From: Amyelois transitella
Lineage: Eukaryota > Arthropoda > Insecta > Lepidoptera > Pyralidae
DNA: 64,000 nucleotides
Assembly (NCBI RefSeq): GCF_032362555.1
Contig: NC_083525.1
Span: 1,907,501 to 1,971,500 of the forward strand
Direction: 5' to 3'
A model generated the notes under the pieces. The model was not told the DNA's origin. It worked only from the letters and a program-made list of their open reading frames with translations, and made no database searches. Both the position numbers and the translations under genes were made by a program. Position 1 is the stretch's first letter; each line of letters starts with the position of its first letter. This document shows positions 34,047 to 46,000 of this stretch, piece after piece.

Positions 34047-37000
34047 ATGAATTATGAAGCTGACAGAGCCATGAATCAGAAGCGTTTGCGAATGGAGGGC
34101 GAGCCGGGTCATGTTGTGCAAGGAAATGGTTTACCGCTCAATTATATTGGTGAGTTTTTGAAGTGTTATTGGTAGTAAAAGGCGGGAAGAGTGCGCGATG
34201 AGTGCGCACTCGCGGTTAGCTCGATAAGGCGCCGATCGTGCGATGCTGTGTCGAACCATTTTTCCCGCACATATTTTGGATGAAAATCCGTGAAAGGCTT
34301 GTCTAGATCAGAACTTATAGTAAATATGCCATAAAGATTTTTATTTAGATTGTGTTTGTCTTAATAAATAGACAAACACAAGCAAATAATGCTTACTTTT
34401 GTACAATTACCTGAAAGATGTTCTGTTTTATGAGTAAACTTTTGTTATTTTATGTTCTACTTAAAATATTTGTTCCATCTCATCAATGTTTTAGGCCTAC
34501 AGGCAGTGCAATAAAATATTATTTTCCAATAAGGTAAAAAATATTGAGCTTGATCTGATTCTGAAAAATGTTTTTGTTTTAATTTCTAACTTTGAACTTG
34601 ATTTTGATGTATTTTTTTATTTATGGTTGAAGTTTGGGCAATATGATTCTTATTGGACTACTGGATAACTAAATGATAAAAAGTTATACTAAACCAATTT
34701 TGGGTGTTAATACATTCCTTTTGCCAACTCAACATAAAAAATTAAACCATTCTCTTTTAAAATTGTCTACTGTATAACCCGTAATCACTCTCACTTTAAT
34801 GTTTTATCAAATAATAATGGATATTCAAAAAAGAATACAGACAAACATACAAATGTTCCTCTTGCTTGTAGAATATTATGGATTTTACAATATTATTACT
34901 AAGAAGATGTGTTATAAACTAAGTAAAAGTTGTTTCATATTAGCTCTAGGTTCAACCTACCTACTTACTCGTTTGTCAGATGTTTGCTCAAATGTTAGGT
35001 AAAGTGAAATTAAATGGTACAAGGCCAAAATAATCTCAATAAAACAATTTTTTGGAATATAAACTGTTTTCCTGAAAGGGTAACAATTAAAATAGTGGGT
35101 TTGTTTGTTATATCTATATTAAACAGAGATATAAAATAGTTGGTATTACTATTCACTGATCATCTTACCTGTACCATATTCCCTAAAAAATTAGAGGTCC
35201 ATTCCAGTAATCATAGCATTGTTATTTGACCTTTGTTTCAACAGGGAAACTTAACAAAATTTTGTGCAGGTTTCATTATCTATCTACTAAAGCAGATTTT
35301 TCCTAATGTAATGTCCTTTAGTTAAAAATCTAGGCTTTGCCCATCCTTGCTAGGCCCAAGTAGAAGGTGCAGAGAGATAAATGTCAGTAAGCAGATGATA
35401 TAGGTCCCGCCAGGAGTCAAGAATTAAATGGTGTTGATTATACATGTACCATTGGAAAGAAAAATAAAAGTATTTTTAATTTAATAATATTTTTTTAATA
35501 TGATTTTATTTAACCAATATCACCTAATAGAGTGACACCTACTATATATAATGCTGTTTTCTGAATATATTAAAAACGATTTAACAACTACATACATAAA
35601 AAAAGGAACTAATAAACACTATGTACATACTTTTTACATTCCTGAACAATGCAATACATCAAAAAGGGAAACATTTATATGATCACCCATATTTATGGGG
35701 GCAACTGGGTGTGCGCGGGTAAAGGGAAGCAGGGTGCCGCTGCGTGGGCGCACTCGCCACGCATTTATGATGAAATGCTGCCTGCCCCTCAGACCCACCT
35801 CAATTTACACCTGTTATTCGTCTCTGCGCAGGTTTCTTGATTCGTGGCGACTATTATGCCTCGCACCAGCAATTGAGAACACAAACAATATTTAAGAGAG
35901 ATGTAATTTATATAAGTGCCGTGTGGTTTCCGGCGACTAAGGTATAGGGTTACAAACTTGGGACTCTTTTTTTAGGCTATGGGTTAGCGACCTGTCACTA
36001 TTTCAATCTCAATTCTATCATTAAGCCAAAAAGCTGAACGTGGCCATTCAGTCTTTTCAAGACTGTTGGCTCTGTCTACCCCGCAAGGGATATAGACGTG
36101 ACCATATGTATGTTTGTATGTGATCTATCTGTGTGTGATCTAATGAGAGACATTTTTGGACTCATCACGGACCTCTGCTATCGACTCTCCAACTCAATTC
36201 AAACTGAACATCATTCCTTCAATTCCAGACAATGGCCACCAAATCCCTTACCAGCCTTACGCGGGGGCTTACAACACGCACTACCCGCCTCCGGACGCGT
36301 TCGCGGCGTACGGCCCGCCGCCGCCCGGGGGCTACGCCCCTCAGAACCTGTCGTACGCGCCGCCCGCCCACCAGAACTACCCGCACCACCAGAGCTTCGC
36401 GCAGCAGCCCCAGCAGCTTCACATGCCGCAGACCCACATGGGTAAGTACTGTATGTATTGGCCAATTTTTTATATTTTTCCTCTTTAGGTTTTTTTTTTT
36501 TTTTTTTTATATACGGGACAAATTACACAGATTGAGTTAGCCTCGAAGTAAGTTCGAAACTTGTGTTACGAGATACTAACTCAACGATACTATATTTTAT
36601 AATAAATACGTATATAGATAAACATCCAAGACCCAGGCCAATCAGAGAAAGTTCGTTCCTCATCATGCCCTGGCCGGGATTCGAACCCGGGACCTCCGGT
36701 GACACAGACAAGCGCACTACCGCTGCGCCACAGAGGCCGTCAAAGGTTAAGATTCGATAGTTTAATTAGTTAGTTAGATGTGGTAGTTTGAGTTCAGAGG
36801 CGTTTTCGGGCTTATTATATCTTAACAGCATCCAATTAAAAGTCCTTAAGTGATTACTACTCAATTAGATAGATAGATAAAAGCTTTTTTCACTATCACA
36901 ATACATTTTGGACACATACCTAATTAACAGTAATAAACATGTGAATGTGCAATGTGCATGTATGTAACACGAACAATGATGGACACAGCATAATGTCGCA

Positions 37001-40000
37001 GGTGTAGACACCGCGACGCTGACGATTCTGCCGGAACCGTAGATGAGCTAATATAATGATAATTATCGGCTCCAGTTCACCAATGTCTGAAAAAATCAGT
37101 TTTGATCCGATTCCAATACGGTGGCTTACGAGTACTAATGATTCTTGATCTAGTAACTCACATGGTCGAATGAAGTATCGGCCAACATACATATAGTCAC
37201 CTCTATATCCCTTGCGGGGTAGATAGAGCCAACAGTCTTGAAAAGACTGAAAGGCCATGTTCAGCTACATTTATGGCTTTATGATGGAATTGAGATTCAA
37301 ATAGTGACAAAAAATAAAAGGAAGAACTGAGTGTCTTAGTTTCGTATCTCAACTGAATTAAAAAATCTATTTTGAATTTTCGAAATGCGAATGTAAGTTT
37401 GTATGTTTTTTTTTGTCTCTTCACGCGTTATCTACTAAACCAATCAACTTGCAATTTTACAAATATACAATTAATAGTCTGGAGAAGCAAATAGGTTACT
37501 TTAAAAACTATAGAATAACCTGTGTCTTCTTGTAGATGGCGCTAAATTCGCGCGGGCGAAACTGCGGCTAATATTATAGTAGTTAGTTGAGAATAAAGCT
37601 TGACTCCAAAGTGCTAATCAAGTCATCCTAAATTACACCTCTACTAAAGCCTTCAAAGGGTGTAAAAAAATCTGTGAATCTTTTGACTTCGCAATATATA
37701 TCTTTCCGCAGTCCAAGGATACCCGGACGTGGGTGTCCACAAGCCGGCGTGGCCTCCTCAGTCGCACCTGCTGCCACCATTGGACACACAGAAGCTGGAC
37801 GTGAAGCAGCTCAAGCCGGAGATCAAGTTGGAGCCCACCGACTCCCAGAAGAGACCGCATCCCGAAGCTGATATTATGGTAAGTCTGATATTCTAGAATT
37901 TTCCAAGATGTCTCCATTGTCACACCTGCTGCCACCGCTAGACACACAGAAGCTGGACGTGAAGCAGCTCAAGCCGGAGATCAAGTTGGAGCCCACCGAC
38001 TCGCAGAAGAGACCGCATCTCGAAGCTGATATTATGGTAAGTCTGATATTCTAGAGTTTTCCAAGATGTCTCCATTGTCACACCTGCTGCCACCGCTGGA
38101 CACACAGAAGCTGGACGTGAAGCAGCTCAAGCCGGAGATCAAGTTGGAGCCCACCGACTCGCAGAAGAGACCGCATCCCGAAGCTGATATTATGGTAAGT
38201 CTAATATTCTAGAAGTTTCCAAGATGTCTCCGCAGTCGCACCTGCTGCCACCATTGGACACACAGAAGCTGGACGTGAAGCAGCTCAAGCCGGAGATCAA
38301 GTTGGAGCCCACCGACTCGCAGAAGAGACCGCATCCCGAAGCTGATATTATGGTAAGTCTGATATTCTAGAGTTTTCCAAGATGTCTCCATTGTCACACC
38401 TGCTGCCACCGCTGGACACACAGAAGCTGGACGTGAAGCAGCTCAAGCCGGAGATCAAGTTGGAGCCCTCCGACTCGCAGAAGAGACCGCATCCCGAAGC
38501 TGATATTATGGTAAGTCTATTATTCTAGAAGTTTCCAAGATGTCTCTGCAGTCACACCTGCTGCCACCGCTGGACACACAGAAGCTGGACGTGAAGCAGC
38601 TCAAGCCGGAGATCAAGTTGGAGCCCACCGACTCGCAGAAGAGACCGCATCCCGAAGCTGATATTATGGTAAGTCTGATATTCTAGAATTTTCCAAAATG
38701 TCTCCATTGTCACACCTGCTGCCACCGCTGGACACACAGAAACTGGTCATGAAGGTGTAACATATATACATATATAATATCTGTGGAAGACTGAAGATGG
38801 TAAGGATTGATGATGAAGAAGGTTGCTTGCAATCACGTCGGGGTCACCACTAGTGGAATCGATGATTATGACCGCCATAAAAGGGAAGATCTTCCGCCAA
38901 GCTTGGTGTTGTGTCTGGGGAACCGCCAAAACTTGCCACCAGACCGGACTAGACAACCAGGAACACGTCAAGATTGAGCGGGGTAGACTAAGCCAACAGG
39001 TCATGGTCAGAATATTGGGATTCAAATAGTGAAAGGTGCTAGTTCATCACCTAAAAGAAGAATCACAAGTTTGTTAGCCTTTCCCTTGATCACCTTTAAC
39101 GACATACATGGGAAACTTATAGAGTGATCTGATTCCAAAGTGATGTACACGGATGACACAAAGAAGGCATTTTAAATTAAGATTATTTTTGTGGAAGCAA
39201 CAACCGACTTCTAAATGAAGAGTGTAACGTTTTCTATGTAGCCTGTCGTTTATTCATTAATCTTTGTTTATGCAAAAAAAGCGAATGCTTCATCACGATT
39301 GTAATTCGGCAGGGTGGTGACCTGGACCAGCCCAAGATCAAAATCAAGACGGACATCTTCAAGCCTGACGACCTGGCCCACAGACCCGCCGCAGACAAGC
39401 CTATTGGTAAGCAATGCTAGATATAATTTTATTTTTTATTAATGAATTAAAACAAAAAGAGAAATCAATTGTTTGGTATAATAACTTAAATAACAAATTA
39501 AAACAGCATAACAATGTCTATCTCGTTCACATTTTTTTTCTAATTCTAAGTTTGGCCTATTGTTGACGTTATTGAAGAAAATGTTGCAGTGCAGTTTGTT
39601 ACCGTCGCTTCAGCATCAGCTGACGTTATGGAAGCGGCAGTAAAATTAGTTTTAAGTAATTTATTTGAAGTCAACCAATGTTGTGAAACGAAAAGATATG
39701 GCAATTATTCAGTGATTTTCGAAGTTTCTCGTAATAATTAATAACAATTTTGAATTTGAATTCGAATTTGCAAGCCAAATGCAGAGAGTTATGAATGTGG
39801 ACGAAGCGAAAGAAGTATACAGAGATCGTGGCAAGTGGAAAGATGTAGTCTCTGTCTACCGCTCCGGGTAAAAGGCGTGATTTTATGTATGTATGTATTT
39901 GCAAGCCAATCATATAAAACAAGTGGGGTTCCCACACGTGAATTAAAATTCAATTATGAATTAAAAATGTGAATGTTCGTAATGTACAAGAACATAGGTA

Positions 40001-43000
40001 CGTAAGGCAGTCTTTGTTGTAAGAGAATAATAATGCCGTGTGGTTTCCGGCACCATCAGAAAAGAAAGAATAGGACCACTCCATCTCTTTCCCATGGATG
40101 TCGTAAAAGGCGTCTAAAAGATAGACTTACACACTTGGGATTCTTCTTTTAGGCGATGGGCTAGCAACCTGTCACTATATGAATCTCAATTCCATCATTG
40201 AGCCAAACAGCTAAACGTGGTTTTTTTATCTTTTTAAGACTGTTATCTCTGTCTACCCCGCAAGGGATATGGACGTGATTATATGTATGTATGTATGAAT
40301 AATAAAGGTTAAGTGCGGGTCGTACTGGGAGCCCGTACCATAATCGTTTGCTGTAAACCAACTAGCTCGCTATACTCTAGCGGCTACTTGCCGGATGTGG
40401 TGTCTATGGCTAAACCCCCGACCTCTCATAACTTGTGAAACTAGTCCAAATAAAATATGTCCTTATTCTTTTAAAATTTTTTATCATCTCTCATTTCTCT
40501 TACATGCGACGTTTTACTGAAACGCCACAGTGGCGCCCAACGTGGGGCCACACTGTTTATTAAAATCGAGTCAAAATTTTTCGTTTGGGGACATTTACCT
40601 CTATATTTCAATTTTTTATGGTATTTGTCGTTATAGTGGCAACGTAAATGCGTCATTTGTGAAAATTTATGTTTTTTTTTTATATCGCTTTATGAGTAAC
40701 CTATAGTTTTATGAGATAGCCTGGTGACAGACAGACACCGGTGGCTTAGTAATAAGGTCCCGTTTGTACCTACCTTTTACTTGCGGAACCCCCCTGAAAA
40801 TTACCATACAATGTCTTTTCTTTTCAGAACCTCCTAAATCCTTGGACGCCAACAAACCCGTGGATCAACTTAATAAGGGTATGAAAATTAATTTATACTT
40901 AACATTGAAATTAATATCTGAATAGTTGAAAATAAATTTTAGGTAGAGAAGAAAAACATAACATATTATATCGTATAATCACGTCTATATCCCCTGCGGG
41001 GCAGACAGAGCCGACAGTCATCAAAAGATTGAAAGTCTGCGTTCAGCTGTTTGGCTTAATAATATAGAATTGAGATTCAAATACTGACAGGTCGCTAGAC
41101 CATCGCCTAAAAGAAGAATCCCAAATTTATAAGCCCATCCCTTAGTCGCCTTTTACGACATCCATTGGGAAAGAGATGGCGTGATCCTGTTCTTTTTCTA
41201 TTGGTACCGGGAACTACACTGTATGGTGAAATAAAATAAACATTAATTAAGCGAAGGAAGTATGCATAGATCGTGGCAAGTGGAAAGAGGTAGTTTCTGC
41301 CTACCCCTCCGGGAGAGAGGCGTGATTTTGTGTGTGTATGTACGTATTAACTAACTTTTTCTATGTCACAGATGATGTTCATACCGGGGAAGGCAAGCCG
41401 GGTGATAAACCTGCAGGTATTTGACATTCTTCTTTGTTATTTAATCTACACTAATATTATAAAGCTGAAGAGTTTGTTTGGTTGTTTGTTTGTTTGTTTG
41501 AACGCGCTTATCTCAGGAACTACTGGTTTGAATCGAAAAATTCTTTTTGTTTTTAATAGAACATTTATCGAGGAAGGCTTTAGGCTGTAAAACATCACTC
41601 TGCAACTATTAGGAGCGTAGAAATAATGAAAAATGTAAAAAAAAAGGGGAAAATTATTCATCCTTGAGGGCTTCAATGATGCCCAAAATAACTATTCCAC
41701 GCGGATGAAGTCGCGGGCACAGCTAGTCCATACATATAATAAAATAGTAACTGACCAATGCCTGTACCTACTTGTACGATATTGACAAAAATACTATAAG
41801 AGGGATTTATATAAGATCAACAGAAGTCAAAAATGTACCATACATACATACGTATAATCACTTATATATACCTTGCGGGGTAGACAGGGCCAGCAGTCTT
41901 GCGAAGACTGAAAGGCCACGTTTAGATGAATGATGGGATCGAGATTCAAATATTGACAAGCCCGTCGGCTACAAGAAGAATCCCAAGTTTATTAAGCCTA
42001 TCCTTAAGTCGCATTTCACAACATCCATTGGAAGGATCTGGTAGTGGTCATATTTACCTGATTCCATGTTTTACCTTTCACTACCCAAAGGTTCTCCTGA
42101 AATAGTTTGCTTAGCTATAAGTCCGCCTTTGCTCAACATATTCGTAACGTATGTTTCTACTACATATATATGTATTTTTTATGGGCAATGTAGAAAATTT
42201 GTATCGTATTGAATATATTTTGAAATGCCGGGAACCACACGGCACTTAGTCTCTATTACCAAAAAGGATATCTATACTAATATGATAAAGCTGAATGGTT
42301 TGTTTGTTTGAACGCGCTAATCTCAGGAACTACTGGTTCGAATTAAAAAATTGTGTTCAATAGACCATTTGTGGAGGAAGGCTTTAGGCTGTAAAACATC
42401 ACTCTGCAACTATTAGGAGCGTAGAAATAATGAAAAATGTAAAAAAAAAGGGGAAAATTATTCATCCTTGAGGGCTTCAATGATGCCCAAAATAACTATT
42501 CCACGCGGACGAAGTCGCGGGCACAGCTAGTTTTATAATAATATAATAATGTCATTTTTGTGCAGAAGCGAAGCCCGAGGGCTCTTCAGAAGGGGCTGGT
42601 ATCGCGCAGACATCCTCGGAGCCCAAACCGCCCGGAGAGAAACCGTAAGTTTGACTTTATATATCTATACTAATATTATAAAGCTGAAGAGTTTGTTTTG
42701 TTTGTTTGTTTGAACCCGCTTATCTCAGGAACTACTGGTTCGAATTAAAAAAATGTTTTTGTGTTGAATAGACCATTTATCGAGGAAGGCTTTAGGCTAT
42801 ATAACATCACGCTGCAACTTTGAGGCACGAAGAAATTATGAAAAATGTGAAAATAAAAACGGGGATAATTATTCCTTCTTGAGGGTTTCAATGATGCCCA
42901 AAATAACTATTCCACGCGGTTGAAGTCGCGGGCACAGCTAGTCTTACATAAATACATATATTCATGTCTTAATCCCTTGCGGGTTAGACGGAGCCATGTG

Positions 43001-46000
43001 TCTATAAATCTTTATTAGTAGCTATCGACCTACCTAACTTACCTTGGAATCGAGGACGTCCTGGTGGTCAGGTCAGGTCAGGTCAATTGTACCCGAAATT
43101 GAAAAACTCGCATAAAGAGAGTTATTGGGGTTTAACGGAAGAATTACGCAGGGGTCGTGGTAAATGGGTAGTTTTAGTGTATCTCTGGAAAAGAGACGTG
43201 ATTATGTATGTAATTTTTGTTTTCTAAATAAAATGAATAATTTTATTCTATACAATTAAACGATATATATACTACGTATATCCCGTGTGAAAAACCCTTA
43301 TCAATTAAAATTCATTCCTTCTCATCCAGCCCTGAAGATCGGAAACCGTTCAGCAGTCCAGACCTGAGTAAGCCCGCGTCCACACCGGGCAAAACACCCA
43401 CCCCGGGCTCTGAGGTGAGTGTGAGTAGACCTTTATATGTCCATCGGGCTACATTCACTGTCTCCCTTCCGAAATACACGGACGGGATTATTTTTATATG
43501 TGTTTTCTCTTACAGATTTACGAACAATTTTGAATATAGAATATTATTTGTAATTTAAATCCATAGACTTCGGAATAACATAAAATAATAGAAGTGGCAA
43601 GTACTTGTTAATGTGACGTCGTAATCGATGTTTGATACATAAGGTTTATTTTTAATGATTTATAACTGCGTGTGACGAAGGACTACGATACAATATTCCT
43701 ATAGTATCAAGTATAAAATGGCATTTCTATTGGCTTCTATTATTCCGATTTCTACGTGTGAAGCAAACATTGTTCAACGACATATGAATTAAGCAAATCT
43801 TCTATGTGATTTTTTTACGTTTTCAGCAATCGACGAGTTAAAAAAAAGCATATCATTATATAATTAACAAGATATCTTATTAATCATGTACACAGCCAAT
43901 GCCTTTCTTTCCCTGTCGTGGGCCTGCTGGAAGAAATTTCTCTAGAAATAAGTAGTGCACTTGTACAAAATTTATCTTTAGTTTAAGTTCTATTCTTATT
44001 TAATCCTCAATGTATATAAATATATATAAAAAAACAATAGCTTGGCGGAACCTAGCACCTAAACCAGGTCTTGCCTGTATTTTGGGGACTATGTCCGTCC
44101 GATTAGTTCCGTCCACCAGGCAAATTCACTGAAGCTAATGCTAATAACACATGTTTATCATTTATATAATCCTCCGTGCTGTAATAGGCTTTCCTACAAA
44201 GCTCATCTTTAATGTACTTTTTGCATTTTCATTCATTCATTTCAAGAACACTTCATGGTAATTTGTTAGAAAATCTTATACATACAATTAATCAAAAATG
44301 ATTTCCCTACCTTAGCCAGCCGATGTGCTGGGATCAACAACTTATAATTGTTCCGCAGTGATCTACTAGTACATTCACCTGCTCTTTTGAAAGAGTCTAA
44401 AGTGTTAAGTTTTTCCTAACATGCATAATGTTATGGAATATGTATTGGGAGGGCAACGTTAAAATATTTAGGTTCTTGAAAAATTCTCTAAGCGAATCTC
44501 TTTACTTTAGACCGTAGATAGCTCGAATTGCCCTTTTTTGTAGAATTAAAATATTTTTCAAAATAACTAAAATATACTAGCTTAGCAGTTGTCACATCCG
44601 TCAAATACGACGAATAGCGTATGCTGCAGAACTAAGCCGTATAGAAAGTTTCAAAATGTGAGCATGCCATTTCAAATTTGAATCTAATGTTTTTCCTAAG
44701 AAAGTAGAACTATCAACAAAATCTAATCTTTTACTACTTATATGCAAATAACGCGACGCCAGTCTGTTTCTCAATCATGCAAGGCAGGTCGTTAATATGT
44801 ATATACCAGAAAGAGAAAAGGTCCCAAAATGGAACCTTGCGGTACCCCTATTTATACCTTAGCTCCTTTCGATTTTGTATTATTTAAATCTACCGTTCAT
44901 TATTATAGATTGTTGATTATTCTATATAAAGAAAAATAATAATAATAAAATACAGTTTATTTCTGCGATTTTTGTTTTTTTTTTCATGTAAATATACACG
45001 TACTTACCTTTATATTGTCGACACGATAATGTCTAACATGGCCACGGTCGCGTATATCGATTAGTGCCAGCAACGCCTCGGTGTCAATTTATAATATTCA
45101 ATTTTAAATGTTTATTGCATATCATATACAGAAAATCAGTTGAATAACACTTACTGCTCATAAGTAGACACAAAGCGAACCTTGTCGGGCATCGCAATTT
45201 TAAAGTAAAACGCCTCACACAAGTCCGCCTAACAACAGCCGAAGAAGCGCGGGCGGCCTAAAGGCTCGACGAACAAGCCGAAGCCGCCGGGCACGCCGCC
45301 GCGCGCGCCCGCGCCCGGCCCCGCCGCGGCCCGCGCGCCCCCGCCGCGCGCCCCGCCCGCGCCCGCGCGCCCCCGCGCCCCCGGCTACCAGTACGCCGTC
45401 AGGCCCTTCAGGAAGGACTTCTCCGGGATACAGTTTAGAAGGTGAGGGGATTTTGTTTTGGTTGGTATGGCAAGATTCATGTACCTTTATGCACGGTAAT
45501 CCCACTGGATTGTTTTGATATCTCGTTAAATGATTTAATTGAATCGTGCGAAGGCTAGTCCTATGTCTTTTGTTTTTCCTGTTTTTGTCTGTTATTAAGT
45601 AATTTAATTTAATAACATTACATTTCGATGATGTGTGATCAAAATTATCAATTTTCTAACAATTTTACTAACCACAAAATATCTTTTTAGTGATTTTATC
45701 GCAAATCACGTTTATATGAAATCTTTAGCGCCCCTGTACGCGTCTTAAATGTCAGTTGATCTGAGACAGCTTCGTAACTTAATGTTTTGAAAAATTCTTT
45801 TTTTTTATTCAAACAAAAATTATATAAAAATTACTAACTCCCAATATCTCTGTAATAGCTTTTGAAAGGTAATCAATAGTGTAATATTTTTATTAGTCAA
45901 GTAAAAATTTAAAAAAAAATCGAAAATGACGTCTAAGTTCTCTATCCAACCGACTGCATTTATTTTCTTGTAAAATCCCTCAAGGCGATGGAGCGACGAT

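Larger units (their letters stand above)
37759..38757 (+). repeat. 158-bp tandem array of a partial coding exon plus its donor
   Basis: The ATG|gtaagt donor context of exon 3 recurs with the last exonic base at 37878, 38036, 38194, 38352, 38510 and 38668, an exact period of 158 bp, followed by a truncated seventh unit. Each full unit has 117-129 bp of exon-like sequence (HLLPPLDTQKLDVKQLKPEI and onward) and about 29-41 bp of intron-like sequence. An in-frame TAG in the intron-like part stops read-through. Copies differ by a few substitutions, for example Pro to Leu in copy 2 and Thr to Ser in copy 5. Copies 4 and 6 carry acceptor-like ctccgcag and ctctgcag, predicting phase 0-0 exons at 38236-38352 and 38552-38668. 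Confidence 0.95.

Noticed and set aside
36211-36465. Arg/Ala-rich frames on both strands over exon 2 of the HIRIP3-like gene
   Set aside because: Shadows of the GC-rich exon; only the YQPYAGAYNTHYPPP frame joins neighbouring exons in phase.
36655-36742. tRNA gene on the minus strand
   Set aside because: Boxes A and B are present but the sequence continues into a SINE body with an A-rich end and the cloverleaf is incomplete; it is a SINE head.
37879-38757. CRISPR-like repeat array
   Set aside because: Contiguous 158-bp units of coding origin with no short repeat/unique spacer alternation; the genome is eukaryotic.
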